18,781 nt of DNA from Subdoligranulum variabile (GTDB taxonomy: Bacteria > Bacillota > Clostridia > Oscillospirales > Ruminococcaceae), in contig QAKI01000036.1 in the NCBI GenBank assembly GCA_003343905.1, positions 1 to 18,781 on the forward strand. Direction: 5' to 3'. Within the stretch, counting starts at the first letter, position 1. Each line of letters opens with the position of its first letter. Both the position numbers and the translations under genes were made by a program. The notes under the pieces were generated by a model. It did no database searches and was not told the DNA's origin. It worked only from the letters and a program-made list of their open reading frames with translations. Positions 1-7,171 of the stretch are shown here, in pieces.

Positions 1-2
1 TG

Positions 3-119
3 GGGTGGGGTTGGCAAAAGATCAGTTTTCGGTTTGGGTGGTCGGATGAGACTACGTCCCATAAAAAGATTCAAAAATTCTTATCCGATTCCGGTTTTTC
101 CGGTTTGGACGATTTATAA
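3..119 (+). CDS. 3' end of an unknown upstream gene (partial)
   Basis: The third plus frame is open from the left edge to a TAA at 117-119 and gives 38 residues, ending in the polar, acidic stretch KKIQKFLSDSGFSGLDDL. Frame 1 is also open to 178-180, and frame 2 stops at 47-49, but only frame 3 gives a composition like a normal soluble protein C-terminus. I do not recognise the family. It lies just before the terminase genes, where related phages often carry late-transcription regulators or HNH endonucleases, but nothing in these 38 residues shows either. The gene body lies outside the window. Confidence 0.5.
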   Translation, partial: GWGWQKISFRFGWSDETTSHKKIQKFLSDSGFSGLDDL

Positions 120-140
120 TACTAGCGTGGAAATCTATTT

Positions 141-174
141 AGAGGGCGTCCTGGCATTAACCAGGGCGCTCTTT
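141..174 (+). terminator. Hairpin between the upstream gene and the terminase genes
   Basis: Bases 141-154 pair with 161-174 around the loop CATTAA. The stem is 14 pairs with three G-T wobbles, and the inner five pairs (CCTGG/CCAGG) are perfect. It lies 21 bases after the stop of the upstream gene and 18 bases before the TTG start of the small terminase. The only T run (CTTT) is part of the stem, and GAGTGA follows, so it is a weak intrinsic terminator at best. It could be an attenuator or an mRNA-processing site instead. Confidence 0.45.
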
Positions 175-192
175 GAGTGAGAGGTGGTGACG

Positions 193-591
193 TTGGCAAA
201 CGAGAAAAATTTGAGGCCGATAAAGACATTAAGCAAAGAGGAAGCAAAGAGGCGAGGCCATAAAGGCGGGGTTGCCTCCGGCGAAGCAAGGCGCGCCCAG
301 AAGACCCTCAAGGAGTATGCCGAATTCCTCCTCTCCCTCCCCGTCGCCGACGGGCGGAAGTATAACAGGCTGGCACGGATGGGCGTGCCCCGAGATGGGA
401 TTGACAACAAGATGCTGATGGTTTCCGGGCTGCTGGCCGCCGCCTGCGCTGGAGACGTATCCGCCGCCAAGGAGCTCCGTAGCATCATCGGTGAGGATAA
501 ACCGCAAGACAGCGAGGCAGTGGAAAAGCTGGATGAAGTGCTGACGGCTATTGATGGGAGCATGGGGAACGATGGAGACGATTGCATTTAG
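193..591 (+). CDS. terS: Putative terminase small subunit
   Basis: This 132-residue protein starts MANEKNLRPIKTLSKEEAKR, followed by a Lys/Gly/Arg-rich segment (KGGVASGEARRAQKT). That N-terminus is typical of a small protein found directly before the large terminase in phages of Clostridia and Bacilli. The C-terminal half is acidic and helical (AAKELRSIIGEDK, then EKLDEVL), which fits an oligomerisation region that meets the large subunit. I chose TTG 193 because GAGGTGG at 181-187 lies 5 bases upstream and because the family normally begins MANEKNL. A GTG at 184 would overlap that ribosome binding site. The gene overlaps the next one by 20 bases. The role in recognising packaging DNA is inferred mainly from position; no clear helix-turn-helix was found by eye. 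Confidence 0.65.
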   Translation: MANEKNLRPIKTLSKEEAKRRGHKGGVASGEARRAQKTLKEYAEFLLSLPVADGRKYNRLARMGVPRDGIDNKMLMVSGLLAAACAGDVSAAKELRSIIGEDKPQDSEAVEKLDEVLTAIDGSMGNDGDDCI

Positions 592-1876
592 CCAAAAGCA
601 AAAAACGGTTTGGAGGCACTCCATACGGGAGTACCACAGGTGGAACATATCCCTTGGGGCTACTCGGTCGGGAAAAACATATCTGGACTATTATAAAATC
701 CCCCTACGTATACGCAACGCACCGGCTGACGGGCTGATTTTGCTGCTCGGCAATACAAAGGGAACCTTGGAGCGGAATATTCTGGATCCGTTGCGAAAAA
801 TATGGACCTCCGGATTGGTGGGCAGAATTGGCAGCGATAACAAGGTCATGTTGTTCGGTCGTGAGTGCTACGCGCTGGGAGCCGATAAGATTAGCCAAGT
901 AAGCAAACTGCAGGGCGCCGGTCTTGCGTATTGCTACGGGGATGAAATCACAACATGGAACGAGACTGTCTTCCAGATGCTCAAGTCCAGACTGGATAAG
1001 CCTGGGGCGTGTTTCGACGGAACATGCAACCCGGATAACCCTCATCACTGGTTCAAGACCTTTTTGGACAGTGATGCGGATATCTATCAGATGGCATTCA
1101 CTATAGACGATAACCCGTTTTTGGATCCATCCTTCGTCGCTTCGCTTAAACGGGAATATGCGGGAACGGTTTACTATGATCGCTTCATTTTAGGGAAATG
1201 GAAAGCCGCCGAGGGATTGATTTATCAACAGTTCGCGGATAATCCGGATATGTATTTGACGGATATGCCAGCGGAGCCGGATGCGCGGACAGCTTGGCTG
1301 AGATCCGTGGATTTTGTTACGATAGGTGTGGACTATGGAGGAAACCGGTCTCTCACCACCTTTGTGGCCGTGGCATTTCATGAGCGTTTTTCGCGGATAA
1401 CGGTTTTGGCGGACCATCACATTGCCGGGCGCAAAGGCGATATTGATTCAGACCGGGTTAACCGTGAGTTCGTCGGATTCATTCAGCGGTTGGAACGGGA
1501 TTTTCCGGGGCCCCCCATAAAAAACGCTTTTGCCGACAGCGAGGCCCAGTATCTAACAAACGGATTGCGTCGCGTTTGCCGGGAATCCATGCCCGGGTTG
1601 TCTGTTCATGACAGTGCGAAGCGGGCGATTACACAGCGGATTTGTTGCGCCAACACCTTGCTAAATCTAGGGCGGCTAAAAATATTGCGTGGTTGCCGGC
1701 TACTGATCGACGGCCTGTCGATGGCGGTTTGGGACACGACAAAAACCAAAGATACACGGCTCGATAATTTTAGCACCGACATCGACATACTAGACGCATT
1801 CGAGTACGCATGGGAGCGATATATGGGGAAACTACTCCCGGAAGGAGTCCCGCATGAACATAACGATAATCATTGA
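572..1876 (+). CDS. terL: Terminase large subunit (packaging ATPase-nuclease)
   Basis: This 434-residue motor protein pumps DNA into the prohead and cuts it. The Walker A motif is GATRSGKT (residues 29-36). The Walker B strand LAYCYGDE (118-125) ends in D124 and E125. A coupling motif of the CNPDNP type follows near residue 150. The C-terminal RNase H-like nuclease shows three spaced acidic residues: D254 in GVDYGG, D322 in FADSEAQ and D408 in ILDAFEY. ATG 572 gives the short N-terminus usual for the family (METIAFSQKQ). TTG 551 and ATG 554 are in frame upstream but would add residues not seen in relatives. The gene overlaps the small subunit by 20 bases and the portal gene by 23, so translation is probably coupled. 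Confidence 0.95.
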   Translation: METIAFSQKQKTVWRHSIREYHRWNISLGATRSGKTYLDYYKIPLRIRNAPADGLILLLGNTKGTLERNILDPLRKIWTSGLVGRIGSDNKVMLFGRECYALGADKISQVSKLQGAGLAYCYGDEITTWNETVFQMLKSRLDKPGACFDGTCNPDNPHHWFKTFLDSDADIYQMAFTIDDNPFLDPSFVASLKREYAGTVYYDRFILGKWKAAEGLIYQQFADNPDMYLTDMPAEPDARTAWLRSVDFVTIGVDYGGNRSLTTFVAVAFHERFSRITVLADHHIAGRKGDIDSDRVNREFVGFIQRLERDFPGPPIKNAFADSEAQYLTNGLRRVCRESMPGLSVHDSAKRAITQRICCANTLLNLGRLKILRGCRLLIDGLSMAVWDTTKTKDTRLDNFSTDIDILDAFEYAWERYMGKLLPEGVPHEHNDNH

Positions 1877-3326
1877 CTGGTTGAATAAAAACCTGGGATA
1901 CAGTTTAGACTCCCGATACTACGCGCATATTGCCGTATGGACGGACTGGTGGAGGGGGTATTATCAGCCGTTTCACCGGTATCGCCAGGTCAATCCGGAC
2001 GGTTCCGTCACAGACCGAAAACTGTATACGTTGCGCATGGCAAAAAAAGTGTGCCGCGATTGGGCGTCCATCCTTCTCAATGAGAAGACGCGTATTGTGA
2101 TTGACGATAAAGCCAGCGCGGATTTTCTTGTTGGCAGCGACGGCTCTGGTGGAGAATTCGGTCGTCTAAATTTTTGGGACTCCGGAAATAAGTTGATTGA
2201 AAAAGCCTTTTATAGCGGAACCGGGGCCTTTTTGGTCAGAGCCAAAGGAATGGCAGTCACAGAGGAAGGCGAAGTGGTTCCGGATCGCAAGACGGCTCTC
2301 GCCCTGGATTACCTAGACGCTCAACGGATCATCCCTCTGTCGGTCCGAGGCGGTGTGGTAACGGAAGCGGCGTTCGTGTCGGAAGAGACCCGCCGCGGCA
2401 AATCGTATGTATACCTGGAACTGCACGAGTTGGAGGACAGTGGGACTTACCGGATCACCAATCTGTACTTCCGAATCAATAATGACACGCTAATTCCGGA
2501 GCCGCTTTCTTCAGGCGTGGCACCAGTCTGGCATACTGGCAGCCGCTATCCTTTATTCGCCTTGATAAGCCCGAATGAGGTCAATAATATCGAGTGCAGC
2601 AACGGTCTTGGGGCTTCTATTTTTTCGGACGCCATAGACGATTTGCAGGGTGTAGATTTGGCTTTTAATAACTTCTGCCGAGATTTTTACCTCGGTGGGA
2701 AAAAGGTTTTCTACAACAAATCCCTGGTGCATCAGGCAAAGGACCGCGACGGAAATGTCGTGACAATCGCTCCGGACGATGTTGCCCAGCAGCTGTTCAT
2801 GCAAATGGGTGATGCTGAAGATTTCGACGACGTCAAAAGCCTAGTGTATGAGTTTAACCCGGCTCTTCGGGTAGCGGAAAACAAGGATGGAATTCAGGCC
2901 GCGTTAGATTATCTGTCTTTCAAAGTAGGGCTGGGCACCAAGCATTATCAATTCAACGCCGGCAGTGTTGTCACGGCCACCCAGTACACGGGTGATAAGC
3001 AGGAATTGGTCCAGAATGCAGCTAAACATTACATAACCGTGGAAGCGGCCATTAAAACAGTCGTACAAGCCGCGCTGTGGATCGGGAAAGAGGTCGTCGG
3101 TCTTACTGTAGACCCCGAGGCGGTTGTTACGGTACAATTCGAGGACAGCTACATCATAGACAAAGAAAGTGAGCGCCTGAGAGACCAACAGGAAGTTCGG
3201 GACGGCCTGATGTTGAAATGGGAATATCGGATGAAATGGTATGGCGAGGACGAGGCAACGGCTAAAAAAATGGTCGGAGAGAACCGCACCGACGGCGAGT
3301 GGATGGGGTTTGGCGGTGATAGCTAA
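1854..3326 (+). CDS. Phage portal protein
   Basis: This 490-residue protein should form the dodecameric ring at the head vertex through which DNA passes. The N-terminus has the tryptophan-rich stretch WTDWWRGYYQPFHRYR, then RMAKKVCRDWASILLNEK, which is characteristic of the SPP1/A118-type portal of Gram-positive phages. The length is normal for that group. The central region (about residues 240-400) contains the long segment LAFNNFCRDFYLGGKK and then a helical crown-like C-terminus rich in E, K and R. AAGGAG at 1842-1847 lies 6 bases before the ATG, inside the end of terL. The stop overlaps the next start by one base (TAATG at 3324-3328). Family assignment is by sequence pattern and order. 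Confidence 0.9.
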   Translation: MNITIIIDWLNKNLGYSLDSRYYAHIAVWTDWWRGYYQPFHRYRQVNPDGSVTDRKLYTLRMAKKVCRDWASILLNEKTRIVIDDKASADFLVGSDGSGGEFGRLNFWDSGNKLIEKAFYSGTGAFLVRAKGMAVTEEGEVVPDRKTALALDYLDAQRIIPLSVRGGVVTEAAFVSEETRRGKSYVYLELHELEDSGTYRITNLYFRINNDTLIPEPLSSGVAPVWHTGSRYPLFALISPNEVNNIECSNGLGASIFSDAIDDLQGVDLAFNNFCRDFYLGGKKVFYNKSLVHQAKDRDGNVVTIAPDDVAQQLFMQMGDAEDFDDVKSLVYEFNPALRVAENKDGIQAALDYLSFKVGLGTKHYQFNAGSVVTATQYTGDKQELVQNAAKHYITVEAAIKTVVQAALWIGKEVVGLTVDPEAVVTVQFEDSYIIDKESERLRDQQEVRDGLMLKWEYRMKWYGEDEATAKKMVGENRTDGEWMGFGGDS

Positions 3327-4834
3327 TGTTGAAACCGAAACAGATTGATGAACTTCCCGAGGTATTGATTGAACTGTATTCCCAAGTGGAGATGGACATC
3401 ATCGCCGACATGGCCCGGAGGATTTCCGGCATGGATTATTATATCCCCGCCGCCCAATGGCAATACCGTAAGCTGATTGAGATGGGCAACTGCCACGGCT
3501 GGATTGTGCAGGTGCTATCCGCGCAAACCGGCAAAAGCCGAAAAGAAATTGAGCGGATGATGGAAGAGGCGGGAATCAAGGCTATTAAGCAGGACGCGGC
3601 CATATACAAACGCGCAGGCTTGTCGCCGCCGGAATTAGCAGCATCCCCGACGCTACAGGCTGTGATTAACGATGGGATCCGCAACACGGAGGGGTTGTTT
3701 GAAAATCTGACTGGAACAACGGCGAACACCGCCACAAAGCAGTTTGAGAGAGCGCTTGACCGGGCCTGGCTGCAATTGCAGTCCGGAGCGTTTTCCCAGG
3801 AGGAGGCAATCCATGGCGCGGTGAAGGATCTGGCGGAAAAGGGTATAGAGAGTATTGCCTATCCGTCCGGGCGTGTGGATCACATGGACGTGGCCGTAAG
3901 GCGGGCGGCGGTGACCGGGGCCAATCAGTCGGCCCTGCGTCTCCAGGAGGCTCTTGCAGATGAGTTGAGCTGCGATTTGGTGGAGACCACAGCGCACGCC
4001 GGGGCGAGGCCAGAACATACCGTGTGGCAGGGAAAAGTGTTTAGCCGATCCGGCACGCATCCACGATATCCTGATTTTCGATCCTCCACCGGTTACGGCA
4101 TGGGATCGGGGTTGGGCGGCTGGAACTGCAGGCATAGCTTTTTCCCCTTCTTCGAGGGTGTTTCCGATCCGGCCTATACGCAGTCCGAGTTAGATGAAAT
4201 GAACGCCCAAAAATATACATACAACGGCGAAAATCTGACCGAGTACGAAGCCGCCCAAAAGCAGCGGGCTATTGAGCGGAACATTCGGCGGTGGAAACGT
4301 GAATATAAAGCAATGGAAGCCGCTGGGCTGGATACCTCCGAGGCGGCCGCCAAACTGTCCCGCTGGCAGGAAAAACAAAAAGACTTTTTAACCCAAACCG
4401 GCCTGAAGCGGCAGACGGAGCGGGAGCGGGTGGAAGGCTTCGGGCGCAGAGAGGCGGCGAGGGCAGCGGGGGAAAGCCGGGCATTTGTCAAGCGACTCCA
4501 TATGCGGTATAATGACGGTATCGTGATTGACGATGCGCAGCTGGGCAAAAAAATCCGTCGCCATGCGGCGGATTACGGCCTGTCCCCCGGCGGTACGGAC
4601 GACCGGGAGAGGCTGGCGGACATCATCCGTGATATTGTCGCCAACCGGGACACCATTGTACGGGGAGAGTGGCGCGGTCAGGGGAAAATCCTCCCGGACG
4701 GGCGGCGCGAAGACGGTCCGGTGGACTTTATTATCAAGGGCGAAGACGTGGTGGTCGCCAAAGAGGGGGCTTTCGTCACCATACTGAAAGGCGGCATAAC
4801 CAACGCCCGCGTTAAGCGTGCGTGGAAAGGGTGA
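3326..4834 (+). CDS. Minor capsid protein (Phage_min_cap2 type) with extra C-terminal domain
   Basis: This 502-residue head protein starts with the helical region typical of the family that follows the portal in A118-like phages. The middle carries the conserved motif HAGARPEHTVWQGKVF, then TGYG and GGWNCRH, a His/Cys cluster that probably binds metal. A charged linker (about residues 285-390) leads to a separate domain at about 393-502. This domain has H413 in a helix, R446 in VRGEWRGQGK and beta strands ending in FVTILKGG with T485. That His...Arg...Thr layout followed by two or three strands resembles the Barnase/EndoU/ColicinE5-D/RelE-like (BECR) nucleases known to be fused to phage head proteins. 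The nuclease call is inference; the capsid part is well supported. Confidence 0.85.
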   Translation: MLKPKQIDELPEVLIELYSQVEMDIIADMARRISGMDYYIPAAQWQYRKLIEMGNCHGWIVQVLSAQTGKSRKEIERMMEEAGIKAIKQDAAIYKRAGLSPPELAASPTLQAVINDGIRNTEGLFENLTGTTANTATKQFERALDRAWLQLQSGAFSQEEAIHGAVKDLAEKGIESIAYPSGRVDHMDVAVRRAAVTGANQSALRLQEALADELSCDLVETTAHAGARPEHTVWQGKVFSRSGTHPRYPDFRSSTGYGMGSGLGGWNCRHSFFPFFEGVSDPAYTQSELDEMNAQKYTYNGENLTEYEAAQKQRAIERNIRRWKREYKAMEAAGLDTSEAAAKLSRWQEKQKDFLTQTGLKRQTERERVEGFGRREAARAAGESRAFVKRLHMRYNDGIVIDDAQLGKKIRRHAADYGLSPGGTDDRERLADIIRDIVANRDTIVRGEWRGQGKILPDGRREDGPVDFIIKGEDVVVAKEGAFVTILKGGITNARVKRAWKG

Positions 4835-4839
4835 TTCTG

Positions 4840-5115
4840 TTGGACGAAAAATTTGACCGGTTCTGGCGGCTTGTGGAAAGATCAGCGGAAGATCAGTACT
4901 GCAAATTCTACATGGATTCCGGGGAGGGTCGGGAGATCGTCACCGATGAACTGGACGGAGAGGACCTTTCCGGCTGGTTGATCCCCGTTCAGCTGGTAGC
5001 CGCATTCCGGGATGACTGGAGCATCGGCGAAGCAAATCGGGAAAAATGGTCCCCTTACTACAAATTTGCGCGCTGGTATAAAACAGGGGAGGCCATTACC
5101 ATCCATTTTGAATAA
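4840..5115 (+). CDS. Small acidic protein, unknown; possible partner of the preceding C-terminal domain
   Basis: This is an acidic, aromatic-rich protein of 91 residues containing DGEDLSGWLIP, with no signal peptide or membrane segment. TTG 4840 is preferred because AAAGGG at 4826-4831 lies 8 bases upstream. GTG 4831 and GTG 4822 are possible in-frame starts (94 or 97 residues) but lack a well-placed ribosome binding site. It begins 5 bases after the minor capsid gene stops, directly behind the part that encodes the possible nuclease domain. Small acidic soluble proteins in this position often neutralise a toxin, so an immunity role is plausible. That role is inference from position and composition; a plain head accessory role is equally possible. 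Confidence 0.7.
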   Translation: MDEKFDRFWRLVERSAEDQYCKFYMDSGEGREIVTDELDGEDLSGWLIPVQLVAAFRDDWSIGEANREKWSPYYKFARWYKTGEAITIHFE

Positions 5116-5126
5116 TCTCCGGTAAC

Positions 5127-5157
5127 AAGGGCGACGCTTCGGCGCCGTCCTTTTGTT
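5127..5157 (+). terminator. UUCG-loop hairpin terminator after the head accessory gene
   Basis: Bases 5127-5137 pair with 5142-5152 (one A-C mismatch and one G-T wobble) around the loop TTCG closed by C-G, the very stable cUUCGg tetraloop. The sequence then runs TTTTGTTAT. It lies 11 bases after the stop at 5115. This is the best intrinsic-terminator candidate in the window, though the T run is broken by a G. Because the scaffold and capsid genes follow in the same direction, it is probably leaky or acts as an attenuator. Confidence 0.6.
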
Positions 5158-5258
5158 ATACAAAAATGCCCATACCGGCCGGGCTTTAAATGCCGGAACG
5201 CCGCAGCTCGGAGTGGCCGAGCGTTTATAAATTAAATCTACGGCGGGGAAGGAACAGA
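5158..5258 (+). promoter_or_regulatory. Structured leader before the scaffold and capsid genes
   Basis: This 101-base stretch has no convincing gene. An in-frame extension of the scaffold ORF from 5190 has no ribosome binding site. It holds two possible stem-loops: CCGGC (5175-5179) with GCCGG (5192-5196), and GCTCGG (5206-5211) with CCGAGC (5217-5222) around a 5-base loop. An AT-rich segment, TTTATAAATTAAAT (5223-5236), lies before the strong ribosome binding site GGAAGG at 5247-5252. A promoter here is possible but I see no clear -35/-10 pair. Confidence 0.35.
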
Positions 5259-5825
5259 ATGGAATTTCTGAAAGCAATCTTTGGAGACGCCGCATTGACC
5301 TACGATCAGTTAGCCGAAAAACTGGCTGGAAATAAGGAGGTTAAGCTGGCGAATCTGGCAAGCGGAGACTATGTGGGTAAAGAAAAGTTTACAGCGGAGG
5401 TGCAGAAAGTAGAGTCCGCCAACGAGACAATTCGGCAACTCCAGGAAACCGTGAAAAAATTTGACGGTTTGGACGTGGATAAACTCAAGGGGGATTTTGA
5501 AGCCCTCCAAGAAAAGTACAAGGCCGACACCGCGCAAATGGCACTAGATAAAGCATTGGACGTGGCGTTGCTGTCGTGTAAGGCGCGGGACTTGAAAGCA
5601 GTGAGAGCGCTTTTGGACAAAGACAAGATTGAATTTGATGGTGACAAGCTTATCGGTTTGGATGACCAGCTGGAGATTCTAAAAAAATCCCACGATTATA
5701 TGTTTGAGCCGGAAAAGGTTGCCCCAAAGGGCCGCGTGGACAGCGGCAAAGAGCATGAAGACCCTCCCGGCGCTGCTCCGACTACTTTGGCGGGAGCGCT
5801 GAGAGAACGATATGATATGAAATGA
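5259..5825 (+). CDS. Capsid scaffolding protein (Gp20 type)
   Basis: This 188-residue protein of the phage minor structural protein Gp20 family acts as an internal scaffold for head assembly and leaves before DNA enters. The N-terminus MEFLKAIFGDAALTYDQLAE is typical. Residues about 41-100 are a charged heptad-rich coiled coil with almost no proline. A shorter C-terminal region ends in a flexible Pro/Gly/Ala tail and a basic-hydrophobic end (LRERYDMK) that could dock to the capsid protein. ATG 5259 has GGAAGG six bases upstream; an in-frame ATG at 5190 would add residues rich in Arg and Pro and unlike the family. It lies directly before the major capsid gene, as expected for a scaffold. Confidence 0.88.
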   Translation: MEFLKAIFGDAALTYDQLAEKLAGNKEVKLANLASGDYVGKEKFTAEVQKVESANETIRQLQETVKKFDGLDVDKLKGDFEALQEKYKADTAQMALDKALDVALLSCKARDLKAVRALLDKDKIEFDGDKLIGLDDQLEILKKSHDYMFEPEKVAPKGRVDSGKEHEDPPGAAPTTLAGALRERYDMK

Positions 5826-5840
5826 AAGGATGATTAATTT

Positions 5841-6839
5841 ATGGCTATTACTTTAGCGGAAGCGAAAGTCGGTATGGCCGACAAGGTTGACCAGCAGGTC
5901 ATTGATATGTTCCGGCGCAGTTCTTTGCTGCTGGACAGACTCACTTTTGATAACGCGATTTCCCCCGGCACCGGTGGTTCCACGCTGGCATATGGATATA
6001 TCCAGCTGAAGACCCCCAGCACCGCCGCGGTGCGCACAATCAACAGCGAGTACGCCGCCGGCGAGGCGAAGCGGGAAAAGAAAACTACCAACGCCATTAT
6101 CATGGGCGGCTCTTTCCAGGTTGACCGTGTGCTGCAGAACACCTCCGGCGCGGTGGATGAGCTGGCGTTCCAGGCCGAGCAGAAGATCAAGGCTACCGCC
6201 AACTACTTTCACAACCTGGTTATCAATGGCACGTCCGCCAGCACGGGGACCGGGTATGTGACCAACACCTTCGACGGCCTGCGGAAGCTGCTGTCGGGTA
6301 CGTCGAATGAAATCACCAGTGCGGTCAGCCTGACCTCTTCCAGCGAACTGGACAGCAACTACAATGCGTTTCTGGATGAAATGGACGGTTTTCTGAGCGT
6401 TCTGGACGGCACCCCATCTATGCTACTCATGAATACCGCCATGCTCATCAAGGCCCGGTCCATCGCCCGCCGCGCTGGCTATTACGAGCGTACCAAGGAC
6501 GATTTCGGCCGCGTGGTGGAGACCTATGCCGGCGTTCCTATGGTGGATTTAGGCAAGTATTATAACGGTACGTCCAGCATAGATGTCGTGGCCACCTCCG
6601 GTGCCACGTCCAGCGCGGCGGGGACGACGGAGATTTACGCGGTCACGCTTGGCCTGGATGGCTTCCACGGCATTTCCCCCACTGGAACCGGCGTCATCAG
6701 CAGCTACATGCCAGACCTGTCGGCCCCTGGCGCTGTGAAAACCGGCGAGGTGGAGCTAGTGGCTGGGGTGGCGCTGAAAAACACCCTAAAGGCGGCGGTG
6801 CTCAAGGGGATCGCCATCACGCCTAAAACTTCTGGTTAA
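5841..6839 (+). CDS. Major capsid protein
   Basis: This 332-residue HK97-fold protein builds the head shell. The N-terminal helix with VDQQVIDMFRRSSLLLDRL is followed by a Gly/Thr-rich loop (SPGTGGSTLAYGY), a basic segment (GEAKREKKT) that fits the E-loop region, and a long spine-helix segment (DELAFQAEQKIKATANYFHN). The rest is rich in small residues and beta strands. The length is near that of A118-like capsid proteins. AAAGGA at 5825-5830 is the ribosome binding site. Codon use is more GC-rich than in the tail genes, as usual for a highly expressed gene. No processing site was identified, and there is no obvious head protease gene in the preceding head cluster. Confidence 0.9.
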   Translation: MAITLAEAKVGMADKVDQQVIDMFRRSSLLLDRLTFDNAISPGTGGSTLAYGYIQLKTPSTAAVRTINSEYAAGEAKREKKTTNAIIMGGSFQVDRVLQNTSGAVDELAFQAEQKIKATANYFHNLVINGTSASTGTGYVTNTFDGLRKLLSGTSNEITSAVSLTSSSELDSNYNAFLDEMDGFLSVLDGTPSMLLMNTAMLIKARSIARRAGYYERTKDDFGRVVETYAGVPMVDLGKYYNGTSSIDVVATSGATSSAAGTTEIYAVTLGLDGFHGISPTGTGVISSYMPDLSAPGAVKTGEVELVAGVALKNTLKAAVLKGIAITPKTSG

Positions 6840-6852
6840 AGGAGGCCGCCTC
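6838..6852 (+). promoter_or_regulatory. Ribosome binding site inside a small hairpin
   Basis: AAAGGAGG (6838-6845) is the ribosome binding site for GTG 6854. GAGG (6842-6845) can pair with CCTC (6849-6852) across a CCG loop, so four bases of the site may be masked. The stem is only four pairs, so any effect would be modest. It stands right after the major capsid gene, where a drop in translation is needed because the next protein is used in far fewer copies. Confidence 0.35.
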
Positions 6853-6853
6853 G

Positions 6854-7171
6854 GTGGTTGACTACAAGTATTATGTGGATACGTATATGGGTAATGCAAT
6901 CGCCGAGGCAGACTTTCCCCGCCTTTCCGCCCGGGCCGAGGCGTATCTGGCCGGAACGTTGGAAGCGGACAGCTCTGCCGACGGTTACAAATCGGCTGTG
7001 TGTTCCGTGGCGGAGGCGTGGCAGGAAAACGAGGAGGGCGGCGAGGTGCAGTCTCAGTCGGTGGGAAACTGGTCGAAGACCTACGCTACGCAGGGAAAGA
7101 GCGCGGCGCGGCGCCTTCTGGACGCCGCCCGCTTTTATCTTCCTGGATTAGGAGGCGCGAAGTGGATATGA
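6854..7171 (+). CDS. Head-tail connector protein
   Basis: This 105-residue mostly helical protein follows the capsid gene, the usual position of the adaptor that binds below the portal ring. The sequence has a tyrosine-rich start (VDYKYYVDTYMG), the segment DFPRLSARAEAYLAG, and a late helix (SAARRLLDAARFYLPG), which agree with the gp6/Ad1-like connector family. GTG 6854 lies 8 bases after AAAGGAGG. The end overlaps the next gene by 10 bases. Assignment rests on pattern and gene order; no catalytic residues are expected. Confidence 0.75.
   Translation: MVDYKYYVDTYMGNAIAEADFPRLSARAEAYLAGTLEADSSADGYKSAVCSVAEAWQENEEGGEVQSQSVGNWSKTYATQGKSAARRLLDAARFYLPGLGGAKWI

Noticed and set aside
115..120. A perfect TATAAT box at the end of the upstream gene
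   Set aside because: It overlaps the stop codon of the partial gene and no -35-like hexamer or extended -10 TG lies at the right distance (bases 91-98 are CCGGTTTT), so a promoter is not supported.
5204..5224. tRNA-like piece (GGAGTGGCCGAGCG resembles the start of Leu/Ser tRNAs)
   Set aside because: No anticodon arm, T arm or acceptor stem follows; the piece is only a small hairpin.
7000..7161. Longer N-terminus for the gene ending at 7569
   Set aside because: This region is the coding sequence of the connector gene in another frame; translated in the longer frame it is an Arg/Gly-rich shadow and has no ribosome binding site.
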